Shown piece after piece: positions 15,828-25,123 of a stretch of DNA of 64,000 nt (positions are counted from its first letter, which is position 1; every line of letters begins with the position of its first letter). The DNA comes from Deltaproteobacteria bacterium. Lineage in GTDB: Bacteria; SAR324; JACQKK01. Position numbers and translations under genes: made by a program. A model generated the notes under the pieces. That model saw only the letters and a list, made by a program, of their open reading frames with translations. It did no database searches and was not told the DNA's origin. Location: assembly GCA_029858505.1 (NCBI GenBank), contig JAOUEW010000001.1, positions 1 to 64,000 on the forward strand, given 5' to 3'.

Positions 15828-17117
15828 ATGTCCCCGACCCTTGTGGATTCTTTTGCTGAGCCTGCTGTGGTTTTTTCGTTCCCAGTCATCCAACTGGTGG
15901 TGCTGGGTTTTTTGCTGGCCGAGTTTGCCGTGGAAACCCTGCTGGACGGGGTGTACCTCGCAACCCTGGCCCGTGGCAGCCAACCCCTGCCCGCCGTGTT
16001 GGCCCAGCGGCTGGCCCCCGAGGCCGTGGCCAAAAGCCGGGCCTACGCCGGGGCCCGGCTGCGGCTGGGGTTGGCGCAGCGGTCGGTGGCTTGGGTGGCC
16101 GTGCTGGCGGTGCTGTTTGGTGGGGGGCTGACCACCCTGGAACACCAACTGACGGAGTTGGGGCTGAGCGGAACAGAATTGTCGGTGGGGTTTCTGCTGG
16201 CCCTGGCGGCGGGGTTTCAATTTCTGGGGGTGCCCTTCGCTTTGGTGTCTACCTTTGGCATCGAGCGCCGATTTGGGTTTAACCGCCAAACCTGGGGCGG
16301 CTGGCTGGCCGATCAACTGAAAGGGTGGCTGGTCTCGCTGGCGCTGGGGGTGCCGTTCCTGCTGGGGGCGGTTTGGTTTGTTTCGGCCGCCCAAGAATTT
16401 TGGTGGCTGTGGCTGGCGGCCTTCATATTGGGGGTGCAGTGGGTTTTGGTGTGGCTGTTCCCCACCTTCATCGCCCCGTTGTTTAACCGCTTCACCCCCC
16501 TGCCCGCGGGAGAACTGAGGGAGCGGGTGGAGGCCCAGGCAAAGGCCGGGGGCTTTCGCCCCAAAGGGGTCTTCGAGATGGACGCCAGCCGCCGATCGGG
16601 GCACTCCAACGCTTACTTCACCGGCCTGGGGCGGTCGAAACGCATCGTGTTGTTCGATACCCTGCTGAAGGACCTGACCCCCACCCAAATCGAAGCCGTG
16701 ATGGCCCACGAGATTGGCCACTACAAGCTGGGTCACATTCGGCGGCGGTTGGCCTGGGGAGCGGCTTTCACTTTTGGTTTGCTGTTCGCCGCCAGCCTGG
16801 CGGCCCGCCAACCCGCCTTGTACCAGGCTTTCGGGCTGACCGCCCCCACCCCCCACGGCCTGCTGGCCCTGCTGGTGCTGGCGGGGGGGCCGCTTACCTT
16901 TTGGCTGGCCCCTGCCATGGCCGGGCTGTCGCGCCGCCACGAATTCCAGGCCGATGCCTACGCCCGGCAGGCCGTGGGCCGGTCGGACACCCTGGCCGAA
17001 GCCCTGGTGAAGTTGTCGGTGGAAAACCTGTCGAACCCCACCCCTCACCCTTGGTACGTGGCCTGGCATGCCTCTCACCCGCCCTTGGCCCAACGGCTGG
17101 CGGCCCTGGAAAAATGA
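15828..17117 (+). CDS. Ste24/HtpX-type M48 zinc metalloprotease
   Basis: A membrane-embedded zinc protease of the CAAX-protease (Ste24) branch, 429 aa, with six or more hydrophobic segments. The zinc motif is HEIGHYKLGH, and the third ligand lies in RRHEFQADAYA; both are intact, as is the Ste24-type block SGHSNAYFTGLG upstream. I chose the ATG at 15828 because CGGAG sits 6 nt upstream; in-frame ATGs at 15783 and 15813 lack such a site. In bacteria these enzymes are thought to act in membrane-protein quality control, as prenylated substrates are absent. It is followed by rlmE after 70 bp. Confidence 0.9.
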   Translation: MSPTLVDSFAEPAVVFSFPVIQLVVLGFLLAEFAVETLLDGVYLATLARGSQPLPAVLAQRLAPEAVAKSRAYAGARLRLGLAQRSVAWVAVLAVLFGGGLTTLEHQLTELGLSGTELSVGFLLALAAGFQFLGVPFALVSTFGIERRFGFNRQTWGGWLADQLKGWLVSLALGVPFLLGAVWFVSAAQEFWWLWLAAFILGVQWVLVWLFPTFIAPLFNRFTPLPAGELRERVEAQAKAGGFRPKGVFEMDASRRSGHSNAYFTGLGRSKRIVLFDTLLKDLTPTQIEAVMAHEIGHYKLGHIRRRLAWGAAFTFGLLFAASLAARQPALYQAFGLTAPTPHGLLALLVLAGGPLTFWLAPAMAGLSRRHEFQADAYARQAVGRSDTLAEALVKLSVENLSNPTPHPWYVAWHASHPPLAQRLAALEK

Positions 17118-17187
17118 AGCCCCTTTTGTCTTTCCACGGGAAGGAATGCATAATTGAAAACATCCCGTTGATCTGCTGGTTAGGCCC

Positions 17188-17817
17188 ATGAAGAAGGTTC
17201 AGGACCACTATTTTGAAAAAGCCCGCAAGGCCGGATACCCGGCCCGGTCGGTGTATAAGCTAGAGGAAATCGACCAAAAGAAGGGCCTGCTGAAACCGGG
17301 GATGCGGGTGCTGGATTTGGGTGCCGCCCCTGGCTCGTGGTTGTTGTACGCGGCGGAACGGGTACGAAAACCGGAAGGATCCTCCCGTGATCACACCGGA
17401 ACCGTGACGGGAGTAGATTTGCAGCCCCTGAACATTGGGCTGCCCGCCAACGCTCGGTTTATCCAAGGCGATGCCGGGGCCCTGGCCCCTGAAGACCTGT
17501 TGGCCGGGGGCGGGTTGTTCGACGTGGTGCTGTCGGACATGGCCCCCAAAACCAGCGGGGTACCTTCTGGCGATGCCCTGAAGAGCGCCGGGCTGGTGCA
17601 GGGTGTGCTGGCCCTGTGCCCGGCCCTGCTGAAACCGGGCGGCACCCTGCTCACCAAAATCTTTCAGGGTTCCGGGTTCGATCCCATCCGGGAGGAATTC
17701 CGCCGGGCCTTCCGGCAGGTCTCGGTAGAAAAACCCAAGGCCGCCCGCTCGGAAAGCGTGGAAGTATTTCTGCTGGGGCGGGGATACCAGCCGCAACAAT
17801 CTCCACCTGAAGGCTAA
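17188..17817 (+). CDS. rlmE: 23S rRNA 2'-O-methyltransferase RlmE (FtsJ/RrmJ)
   Basis: Methylates the ribose of U2552 in the A-loop of 23S rRNA, a late step of large-subunit assembly. At 209 aa it is normal length. The AdoMet motif is VLDLGAAPGSW, and the K-D-K-E catalytic set is visible: Lys in SVYKLEEID, Asp in SDMAPKTSG, Lys in LTKIFQGSGF and Glu in ESVEVFLLGRGY. A short insert (about 65-70) before GVDLQPL is not typical but lies in a loop. Confidence 0.95.
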   Translation: MKKVQDHYFEKARKAGYPARSVYKLEEIDQKKGLLKPGMRVLDLGAAPGSWLLYAAERVRKPEGSSRDHTGTVTGVDLQPLNIGLPANARFIQGDAGALAPEDLLAGGGLFDVVLSDMAPKTSGVPSGDALKSAGLVQGVLALCPALLKPGGTLLTKIFQGSGFDPIREEFRRAFRQVSVEKPKAARSESVEVFLLGRGYQPQQSPPEG

Positions 17818-17849
17818 CGAATACAGAGTAAAAAATTTTCATCCTGAAT

Positions 17850-18035
17850 ATGGGTCTTGCTTGTGATGGCTGGACCAAAGAGCGAAAAGCAGAATACATC
17901 AAGAGAATAGAAAGAACAGAGCGAGAGAAAGCAGAGAGTCAGGAAGAAACAGGACAAACAGACGGGGCTGCCTTGCTTGATGACGTTTCAAACCTATCTG
18001 TGTTGAACGGACCGGAAGAACAGGCCACAAAATGA
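17850..18035 (+). CDS. Possible small charged protein, unknown
   Basis: A 61-codon frame rich in Lys, Glu, Arg and Gln, likely a single amphipathic helix, with lower GC than its neighbours. No good ribosome-binding site precedes it and I know no family. The 308-bp gap between rlmE and the aminotransferase otherwise shows nothing clear. It may be real or chance. Confidence 0.25.
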   Translation: MGLACDGWTKERKAEYIKRIERTEREKAESQEETGQTDGAALLDDVSNLSVLNGPEEQATK

Positions 18036-18125
18036 ACACACGGAAATTTATCAAGAGCCGTTAAGAAATATAAACTTAAGACATCCTGTAAGCGTCTTCT
18101 TCACCCTATCTATCACCGAGAGACC

Positions 18126-19049
18126 ATGAGCGGCCAAACCAGCAATGGCATTGTGTACCTGAACGGAAAATACCTGCCGGTCGAGCAGGCCAACGTGAAC
18201 GTGCTGGACCGGGGGTTTATCTTCGGCGACGGCATTTACGAAGTGCTGCCCGCTTACGACAGCAAGCCCTTCCGGGTGGCCGACCACCTGGCCCGCATGG
18301 GGCGCAGCCTGGAAGGGGTGATGATCGCCAACCCCCTTACCCCCGCCCAGTGGGAAGCCGTGTTTCACCAACTGATTGAAGCCAACGGCGGGGGGGACCT
18401 TTCTATCTACATTCAAATTTCCCGCGGGGTGGCCAAGCGAGACCATGTGTTTCCCGCCAATGTGACCCCCACCGTGCTGGTGGTGTGCACCCCCCTGGCC
18501 CCTCCCCCGGCGGCGTGGCGCGAGACCGGCATGAAGTGCGCCCTGCGGGAGGACATCCGCTGGCAGCGCTGCGACATCAAATCCATATCGCTGCTGGGCA
18601 ACCTGCTGATGCGCCACCAGGCCACCCTAGAGGGCGCCAACGAAACCATTTTGGTGCGCGACGGATTTCTCACCGAGGGGTCTTCCAGCAACGTGTTCGT
18701 GGTGAAAAACGGCAAGGCGGCCACACCCCCCAAGAACAACCTGATTCTGTCGGGCATCACCCGAGAAGTGACCGTGGAATTGGCCCCCACCCTGGGCATT
18801 CCCTGCGAGGAGCGGGCGGTGAGCCAGCAAGAACTGCTGTCTGCCGATGAAATCTGGGTGGCTTCCAGTTTCCGCGAGGTGGCCCCGGTGTGCTGGCTCG
18901 ACGGCAAAAAAGTGGGCAATGGCCTGCCCGGACCCCTGTGGAAAAAAATATGGGATGGATTCCAAGCCTACAAGCGGGGCCAAGCCGCCCTGGCTGGTAT
19001 TCAACTGGGGGCGGGGGGTTCCGCCCAAGCGGGCGCACCCCACCCATGA
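18126..19049 (+). CDS. dat: D-amino-acid aminotransferase (class IV PLP enzyme)
   Basis: PLP-dependent transaminase, probably interconverting D-alanine and D-glutamate for peptidoglycan. It is 307 aa. Fold-type IV landmarks: LDRGFIFGDGIYEV near the N-terminus, the cofactor Lys in CDIKSISLLGNL, TEGSSSNVF (phosphate/cofactor contacts) and the C-terminal SSFREV. The CDIKS context resembles D-alanine aminotransferases more than branched-chain enzymes, which carry longer N-termini. The stop overlaps the larC start by 4 bp (ATGA). A branched-chain or 4-amino-4-deoxychorismate lyase role is less likely. Confidence 0.85.
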   Translation: MSGQTSNGIVYLNGKYLPVEQANVNVLDRGFIFGDGIYEVLPAYDSKPFRVADHLARMGRSLEGVMIANPLTPAQWEAVFHQLIEANGGGDLSIYIQISRGVAKRDHVFPANVTPTVLVVCTPLAPPPAAWRETGMKCALREDIRWQRCDIKSISLLGNLLMRHQATLEGANETILVRDGFLTEGSSSNVFVVKNGKAATPPKNNLILSGITREVTVELAPTLGIPCEERAVSQQELLSADEIWVASSFREVAPVCWLDGKKVGNGLPGPLWKKIWDGFQAYKRGQAALAGIQLGAGGSAQAGAPHP

Positions 19050-20410
19050 GAATCTTGTATTTGGATTTGGTCGGGGGCATTGCCGGTGACATGGCGGTGG
19101 CCGCCCTGCTGGAACTGGGGGTTCCCTGGGAACTTCTTCAACAGGGGGTGAATTCGCTGGCATTGCCTGGGGTCAGCATCCAGCGGTTTTCTGGCCAGCG
19201 CCACCAAATTTCTGGCACCCACTTTCAGGTGGTGGTGGCCGGTGCCGGGGGCGAAAACCTGGAGCAACCCGCCCAGCCCGTCCATGCCCACTCCAGTCAT
19301 GCTCATCCCCCCCACAGTCCTTCTTCTCACCATCACGCTTCTCACGATCACGAACATACCACCCACGAACACCGGGCAGGCTCTGCTTCTCACGCTCACC
19401 GGCCCTACCGGGAAATCCGGGAACTGCTGGAAGGCAGCCCCCTGGCCCAGGGCCCCAAGGCCCTGGCCCTGGCGTTGTTTCGCAAGCTGGCCGAAGCCGA
19501 AGGGGCCGTGCATGGCGTGCCCCCCGACAACGTGACCCTCCACGAGGTGGGGGCCCTGGACGCCATTGTGGACGTGACCTGCCTGGCCCTGGCCCTGGAC
19601 TGGCTGAAGCCCCAGGTGGTGTATTGTTCTGCGGTGCCCCTGGGGCGGGGCATGGTGCGGGGGGCCCACGGGCTCACCCCGGTGCCCTCTCCCGCCGCGT
19701 TGAATTTGCTCACCGGGTTTCCGGTGATCAACGGCGGGCCAGCCTACGAGCAGACCACCCCCACCGGGGCGGCCCTGCTGGCGGCCCTGGCCCGGCCCCT
19801 GCCCCCAGGCAGCGTGTTCACCCCCCTGTCGGTGGGGGTGGGCCTGGGCACCCTGGACCCCCCCGACACCCCCAACCTGCTGCGGGCCGTGCTGGCCGAC
19901 ATGCCGGATGCGGCCGCGCCAGCGGAAGAACCCCCCCCCGCCGGTTTAGCCCTGTCTCACGCCCGCCGGGAATGGGTGGAACTGGCCACCGCCAACCTAG
20001 ATGACCACAACCCCGAATGGCTGGGGCACCTGCTGGAACGGCTGTGGGAGGAAGGCGTGCTCGACGCTGCCCTGGTCCCCGTGCAGATGAAAAAAAACCG
20101 GGCGGGCACGCAGTTACAGGTGCTCTATCCCCCAGCCCTGCGGGGGCGGGTGGAACAACTGGTGTTCAGCGAAACCACCACCCTGGGGCTGCGCTTTCAA
20201 GTCATGGAACGGGCCGTGCTGCGGCGGGAGCCCCGCCGGGTGAAGACCCCCTGGGGCGAGGTGGAAGGAAAAGTGGGATGGGTAGGGGATACCCCCCGCT
20301 TTACCCCGGAGTATGAGTCGGCCCGGCAGGCCGCCCGGCGGGGCGGGGTGGACCTGCCCCAGGTGTACCGCGCCGCCCAACGGGCCTTTGAAGATTCCGA
20401 GCCGGAATAA
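19046..20410 (+). CDS. larC: Nickel pincer cofactor biosynthesis protein LarC
   Basis: LarC inserts nickel into the pyridinium bis-thiocarboxylate made by LarB and LarE, completing the nickel-pincer cofactor. This 454-aa protein begins MRILYLDLVGGIAGDM, has a His-rich stretch at about 80-118 (metal-binding), then TLHEVGALDAIVDV and the DUF111 C-terminal half with ANLDDHNPEWLGHLLERL. In Lactobacillus plantarum LarC is made as LarC1/LarC2 through a ribosomal frameshift; here it is one uninterrupted frame. larE lies 11 kb away and no larB or larA is seen in the window. Confidence 0.9.
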   Translation: MRILYLDLVGGIAGDMAVAALLELGVPWELLQQGVNSLALPGVSIQRFSGQRHQISGTHFQVVVAGAGGENLEQPAQPVHAHSSHAHPPHSPSSHHHASHDHEHTTHEHRAGSASHAHRPYREIRELLEGSPLAQGPKALALALFRKLAEAEGAVHGVPPDNVTLHEVGALDAIVDVTCLALALDWLKPQVVYCSAVPLGRGMVRGAHGLTPVPSPAALNLLTGFPVINGGPAYEQTTPTGAALLAALARPLPPGSVFTPLSVGVGLGTLDPPDTPNLLRAVLADMPDAAAPAEEPPPAGLALSHARREWVELATANLDDHNPEWLGHLLERLWEEGVLDAALVPVQMKKNRAGTQLQVLYPPALRGRVEQLVFSETTTLGLRFQVMERAVLRREPRRVKTPWGEVEGKVGWVGDTPRFTPEYESARQAARRGGVDLPQVYRAAQRAFEDSEPE

Positions 20411-20442
20411 AATATTCGAAGCCGGATTTGATTCATCCCAAC

Positions 20443-20641
20443 AACACCCCTCCCTGGCGGCTTGCGCCGCCTGTCCCTCCCCATCGGAGAGGGACAATAC
20501 GGCTTAGATCGAAGGGTGGGAAATAGAACCCGTTCGATTCGTGAATCCGGAAGGAAGTAAGCGCATCATTTTTCGGATTCGAGTTGTTCCCCTCCACGAA
20601 GGGGAGGGGATGCCCCCGCCAGGGGGCAGGGGAGGGGTGTT
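20443..20641. repeat. MITE-like intergenic repeat (family A), copy 1
   Basis: A 199-bp element whose ends are inverted: AACACCCCTCC at the left and GGAGGGGTGTT at the right. Internal blocks include the hairpin GGCTTGCGCC and GGGGAGGGGATGCCCCCGCC. It lies in the 516-bp gene-free gap after larC, next to copy 2 in the same orientation (period about 252 bp). No coding capacity. Confidence 0.85.
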
Positions 20642-20694
20642 TGTGAGGACTGAACGGCAGCAAGCCCAACTTTTCAGATTTGATTCATCCCAAC

Positions 20695-20891
20695 AACACC
20701 CCTCCCTGGCGGCTTGCGCCGCCTGTCCCTCCCCAGTCGGAGAGGGACAATCGTCGAATCCATCGGTTATTCTTTTCAACCGTTCGGGTGATTCAGCCGG
20801 ACGGAAACCATCACATGACCCTCTGGCTTTGATTCAATCCCTTCTCCGTCGGGGAGGGGATGCCCCCGCCAGGGGGCAGGGGAGGGGTGTT
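20695..20891. repeat. MITE-like intergenic repeat (family A), copy 2
   Basis: The 197-bp tandem partner of the element at 20443. The first 58 or so bases (from 20677) and the last 40 are nearly identical to copy 1, while the interior has diverged. Both copies keep the AACACCCC/GGGGTGTT ends. The gap has nothing else I can identify. Confidence 0.85.
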
Positions 20892-20926
20892 GGTGGGATG
20901 CCCTCAGGGTTGGGACAGCCCCCAAA

Positions 20927-22021
20927 TTATTTACTCGGTTTTTGATATCCCCGCTGGGGGTATTTGGCCCAAACGCCATCCCGCCCCTTGCCGGATCTTT
21001 TTCCTGGATTGGGCTTCCCGGTTCCCGGTTTTTTGCCTGGGTTGGGTTTGGACCCCGGCTTGCCGGGCTTCCCCGCGCCGCCAGAATTTTCATCCTGGTC
21101 GTCCGATTCATCCAGACCGCCGGCCTGCATCCATTGCAAATGCTCCAGCAGTTCCCGGCGCACCTGGGGTCGGCGGGAGGGGGGCGTGCCCAGGGGCCAG
21201 GGGTGGGCCTCTTGCCGCCACAGGGCCACCCAGCGGCGGTCCAGGGGTTCGTCTAGCCAAGAAAACCGGCTGGCGGCCTGGGTGGTCTGGCGCACCTTGC
21301 CAATGGAAGGACCCTTGCCCACGAACCAGCCCCCCAGCAGCATGGCTGCCCGGCTGGCCGGGCTGGAACTGTAGGTGACCAGCATGGCGTCACCGCCAGG
21401 GCGGCGGGCGGCATACAGGGCCGAGAACACATCCACCGTCCAAGCTTCGGGGTTGGAGCGGGGAGAAAACGGGTCAAAGAACATCAAGTCTCCCCGGCGG
21501 GGCTCTACCTTCACCAATTCCGTCAGGTCCCCCATCCGCAGTTCCCAATGCACTTCTCCCGCCGGGTCGGCCCACTGGCCCTGGGTCATCAACTGCCGCA
21601 GGGTGTCTTCCCAGCCCAGGGGGTAAGCCAGTTCCGCGGCGCATTCCACCGCCTTACGCAGGGGAGAAAGATCATGCTCAAAACTCACCACCCTTAAGGG
21701 GCGGGGGGCCGGGCGGCCCTGGCTTTTGTGCCGGGCGGCCAGTTCGTGGCGGGTGGCCAGGGCCCCCAGGGCATTGGCGGCCCCCCCCAGGCCCACGTCG
21801 AACACCACCACCTCTCCCGTTTCTCCGGACCAGCGGCCCCGGGCGGTCAGGGCATCGGCCAGGCCCCCGGCTCCGGCATATAGCCGGGTGGCTTCCTCCC
21901 AGGGGCCCACCCCAGGGTGCATGGTTTCTCCCAGCGCCGGGTTAAACAACGCCAGGGCGCCGTTGTCTTGGCGCTTCAACACATACTCAGCGGATTCGGA
22001 GGTTGGATGTTTTTCGCTCAT
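20927..22021 (-). CDS. MnmC-like (DUF752) methyltransferase with Lys/Pro/Gly tail
   Basis: A 364-aa AdoMet-dependent methyltransferase of the MnmC N-terminal/COG4121 group. In gammaproteobacterial MnmC that domain makes the last methylation of mnm5(s2)U34 in tRNA. Visible: the AdoMet-binding block VVVFDVGLGGAANALGAL and the family signature DLMFFDPFSPRSNPEAWT. The FAD-dependent half of MnmC is absent, as in stand-alone relatives. The last 60 or so residues are low complexity (KPGSKPNPGKKPG type) and probably bind RNA nonspecifically. It is divergent from the S41 protease. The substrate is inferred. Confidence 0.75.
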   Translation of the reverse strand: MSEKHPTSESAEYVLKRQDNGALALFNPALGETMHPGVGPWEEATRLYAGAGGLADALTARGRWSGETGEVVVFDVGLGGAANALGALATRHELAARHKSQGRPAPRPLRVVSFEHDLSPLRKAVECAAELAYPLGWEDTLRQLMTQGQWADPAGEVHWELRMGDLTELVKVEPRRGDLMFFDPFSPRSNPEAWTVDVFSALYAARRPGGDAMLVTYSSSPASRAAMLLGGWFVGKGPSIGKVRQTTQAASRFSWLDEPLDRRWVALWRQEAHPWPLGTPPSRRPQVRRELLEHLQWMQAGGLDESDDQDENSGGAGKPGKPGSKPNPGKKPGTGKPNPGKRSGKGRDGVWAKYPQRGYQKPSK

Positions 22022-22370
22022 GAAGCCAGATTACCACGAGGGGAGCAGCGGGGGGAAAGATTTGTAAAACCCCGGTTCTGGTTTTATCAGATAAAGTGGC
22101 GTTCATTGCCAACCCCCCCCCTGTTTGGTAGGGTGAACGATATCCGCCATCCGCGTTGATTTTGTAGCCGTTCACCCCATTTTTCGCCCCATGGGTTTCT
22201 TTTTTTTCAACCCATCCGACACCCTTCCTCTTGTGTTCGCCATGAACAGAAAAAATGAGGGGGCCATCCCTCGAATTTCTGGCATGGAGACATCTGAAAA
22301 ACAGAACGGTCACAGGGGACCTTTTTTCTTGGCGTTGTTGTACACCCATTCTCCCCACAGGACCAGCCCC
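22022..22370. other. 349-bp divergent gap, no gene identified
   Basis: The region between the leftward methyltransferase and the rightward S41 protease must hold both promoters, but I see no convincing -35/-10 pair. The S41 reading frame stays open back to 22191, without a signal peptide in that extension. Confidence 0.5.
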
Positions 22371-25118
22371 ATGAGATGGCATTGGAAAACATGCCTGGCC
22401 AGTGCCTTGGCCTGTGTTTTGTTATGGGGCGCGCCGGTTCTGCGGGCCAATGAGGGCGGAGAGCAGCTTGTCTACGAGGTGTTCCAGCACTTAGACAAAT
22501 CCTACGTGGCGCGGGATCACATGGATTTAGAGCTGATGCTGGACCGCGCCATGGAGCGGTTAAGCCGGGCTTACCCGGAAGTGCTGTACACCCTGGAAAA
22601 AAGCGGGGGCGGGGTGCGGTTGAAGTTGTCGGTGAACAAAGTGCAAATGACCCACCAGAACATCCGGCTGTCAGACACCGCCCGGTTGATTCGCCTGTTC
22701 GGCCAGATTCACGGGTTTCTCCAGTCCAACCTATCCACCGCCCCCGACCCTGAAACAACCGCCCGGCTGATGGTGGAAGGCGCCCTGTCGGCCCTGGACC
22801 CCCACACCACCCTGCTGGCGGGGTCCATCCTGGAGCGCTTTCAAACCGCCACCACCGGAAAGTTTGGGGGGGTGGGACTGGTGGTGGGGCTGCGCCTGGA
22901 GCGCCTGACGGTGCTGGGCTTGGTGAAGGATTCTCCCGGAGCCGCCGCCGGCGTACTGGCCGGAGACCAGATCACCCACATCAATGGCCAGGCCACCCAG
23001 GGCATGGACATGAACGAAGTGCAGTCTTTGATGCATGGAACCGTTGGCTCTAAGGTTACCCTGCTGCTGCGCCGGGTGGGGGCCCCCAAACCCCTGCAAG
23101 TCACCCTCACCCGCGCGCCCTTGCGGGTCACCAGCGTAGACAGCCACCTGTTCTCCGAAGGCGAGGACCGCTTGGTGGGCTACCTGCGCATACGGTCGTT
23201 TCAAGAAACCACCAGCGGAGAACTGGCCAGCGCCATCGATCAACTGGTGGTTAACCACCCTGGCTTCCAGGGCATTGTGTTGGACCTGCGGGGCAACCGC
23301 GGCGGGGTGCTGGAACAAGGGGTGCGTTCCGCCGGAATGTTCGTGGAGCGGGGGGTGATTGTCAAAGTGAGAAAGCCCGGCCAGATCGAAACCCAAAAGG
23401 CCCGCTGGCAGCAAACCGTGAACCATTCCCCCCTGGTGGTGCTGATCAACGATCAAACCGCCTCCGCCGCCGAGGTGATGGCCGCCGCCCTGAAAAACAA
23501 CCAGCGGGCCCTGGTGGTGGGGTCTCGCTCTTACGGCAAGGGCTCGGTGCAGGGGGTGGTCATGTTGTCCAACGGGATGGCCCTGAAACTCACCATCGCC
23601 GACTACCTGACCCCCGGAGACTTGTCGATTCAAGGCGTGGGGGTGGTACCCGACATCGCGCTGTACCCTTTGGCGGCGGGGCCGGACCTCTATCGGCTGA
23701 GGCTGGTGGACCCTCCCCGGGCCGAGGCCCCCTTTGTGCTCAGCAGCGACCCCCCCAAGCCACCGGAGAAACCCCTGGCGGTGCTTTCTTACCTGGCGGA
23801 CTCTTCGGATATCGCTTTGCCAGACTCGGTGCCCCTGTCGGACAACCCCGCGGAGCGGCAAAAACTGCTGGACCACGACCTCGTGATTACCCTGGGTCGC
23901 AATATTTTAATGGCTAACGGCCGGTTGGATTATCACAACTTGGCGCAGTCGGCCCAAACCCTGGTGAACCGGGAACGGCCCCGCCAGCAGCAAAAACTGG
24001 AAGAAACCCTGGCGGCCCAGGGAATTCGTTGGAGCGATGGACCCAACCTGGAATCGAAAGCAAAAATTACCCGGGTAGAGGTAGACACCGCCCAGGGGAG
24101 CGGATTCACCCAGCCCAAGGGATGGGTGACGGCGGGCAGCCGGGTGCGCTTGACCCTCACGGCAGCCAACACCGGAGAGGCCCCCTTGCATCGGGTGCTG
24201 GGGGTGGCTTCCAGCCCAGAGGGCCTGTTCGAAGACATTGAATTTCCCCTGGGCACCCTGCGCCCCGGAGAAACCCGCGATTTCAAAGGAACCGCCAACT
24301 TGCCCGCCACCTTGTTGTTAGGGGTGCGGCCGGTGGAGCTGACCCTGCTGGGCAGCCATGGGCAGGTGCTGCACCAAACCCAGGTCTTTCTTCCGGTGCG
24401 GCCCCGGCCCCGGCCCCGGTACCGGGTTACCGTGGATACCTTCGACAACGGTTCCCGCGGATCCAAAGGCAACGGCGACCACAAACCCCAGGCCGGAGAA
24501 ATTTTGGTCTTTCAAGTGCGGCTGGAAAACCTGGGCCTGGGCGAATCTCCAGGCGGGAAACTGCTGTTGGGCCGCCGGAGAAAAGGATCCGATAGCCTGC
24601 TAGCCCGCACCGCCTTCGGCGAAATCAAACCCGACAAATCTTTCAACGGAGCGTTGAAGCTGGCCGTGCGCCAGGAAATCACCGGCCCCCTGTCGCTGTT
24701 TTTGCGGGTGGAAGACAGCCAGTTCCCCGAGGCTTCTGTGGAACGAGAAATTCTGCTCACCCCCTACGCCCCCATGGGGCGGTTGATCTTTCAACCGCCG
24801 CTCATTCAGGTGAACGCCATCGATCCGGTGCAGGTGTCTCCCCAAACCGGGCTCACGGGGGTGATTCAAGATGACGATACCGTGAAAGAAATGGTGATTT
24901 TGGCCAACGGGCGAAAATATTTCTACCGGCCCCAATTGGACCCGGCGCACCGGCAAAAATTGAATTTTGATTCGTACGTGCTGCTGGAAAAAGGGCAAAA
25001 CCATGTGGTGGTGGAAGCCTGGGACCAGGAGGGATTGCCCAGCCGATGGGAAATGAACATTTGGCGAGGGGAACTAGGCGGCCTGCCCGTGGCGGGGCTG
25101 GAAAGTTTTTCCCGCTAG
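22371..25118 (+). CDS. Carboxy-terminal processing protease (S41) with long C-terminal extension
   Basis: A secreted serine protease of the Ctp/Prc family, 915 aa, about twice the usual 400-450. The start at 22371 gives a clean signal peptide (WKTCLASALACVLLWG, cleavage after about residue 27). A PDZ domain (GLVVGLRLERLTVLGLV...) is followed by the catalytic core, with Ser365 in QTASAAEV and Lys390 in SYGKGSV, spaced 25 residues as in E. coli Prc. After about residue 480 come two beta-rich segments resembling CARDB/NEW3-type adhesion modules (VRLTLTAANTGEAP; ILVFQVRLENLGLGE). The extension may anchor the protease or bind substrate. Confidence 0.88.
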   Translation: MRWHWKTCLASALACVLLWGAPVLRANEGGEQLVYEVFQHLDKSYVARDHMDLELMLDRAMERLSRAYPEVLYTLEKSGGGVRLKLSVNKVQMTHQNIRLSDTARLIRLFGQIHGFLQSNLSTAPDPETTARLMVEGALSALDPHTTLLAGSILERFQTATTGKFGGVGLVVGLRLERLTVLGLVKDSPGAAAGVLAGDQITHINGQATQGMDMNEVQSLMHGTVGSKVTLLLRRVGAPKPLQVTLTRAPLRVTSVDSHLFSEGEDRLVGYLRIRSFQETTSGELASAIDQLVVNHPGFQGIVLDLRGNRGGVLEQGVRSAGMFVERGVIVKVRKPGQIETQKARWQQTVNHSPLVVLINDQTASAAEVMAAALKNNQRALVVGSRSYGKGSVQGVVMLSNGMALKLTIADYLTPGDLSIQGVGVVPDIALYPLAAGPDLYRLRLVDPPRAEAPFVLSSDPPKPPEKPLAVLSYLADSSDIALPDSVPLSDNPAERQKLLDHDLVITLGRNILMANGRLDYHNLAQSAQTLVNRERPRQQQKLEETLAAQGIRWSDGPNLESKAKITRVEVDTAQGSGFTQPKGWVTAGSRVRLTLTAANTGEAPLHRVLGVASSPEGLFEDIEFPLGTLRPGETRDFKGTANLPATLLLGVRPVELTLLGSHGQVLHQTQVFLPVRPRPRPRYRVTVDTFDNGSRGSKGNGDHKPQAGEILVFQVRLENLGLGESPGGKLLLGRRRKGSDSLLARTAFGEIKPDKSFNGALKLAVRQEITGPLSLFLRVEDSQFPEASVEREILLTPYAPMGRLIFQPPLIQVNAIDPVQVSPQTGLTGVIQDDDTVKEMVILANGRKYFYRPQLDPAHRQKLNFDSYVLLEKGQNHVVVEAWDQEGLPSRWEMNIWRGELGGLPVAGLESFSR

Positions 25119-25123
25119 CGGGC

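Noticed and set aside
20411-20926. CRISPR array
   Set aside because: Only two units of about 200 bp with diverged interiors; there are no short repeats with regular unique spacers. It is a tandem pair of dispersed elements.
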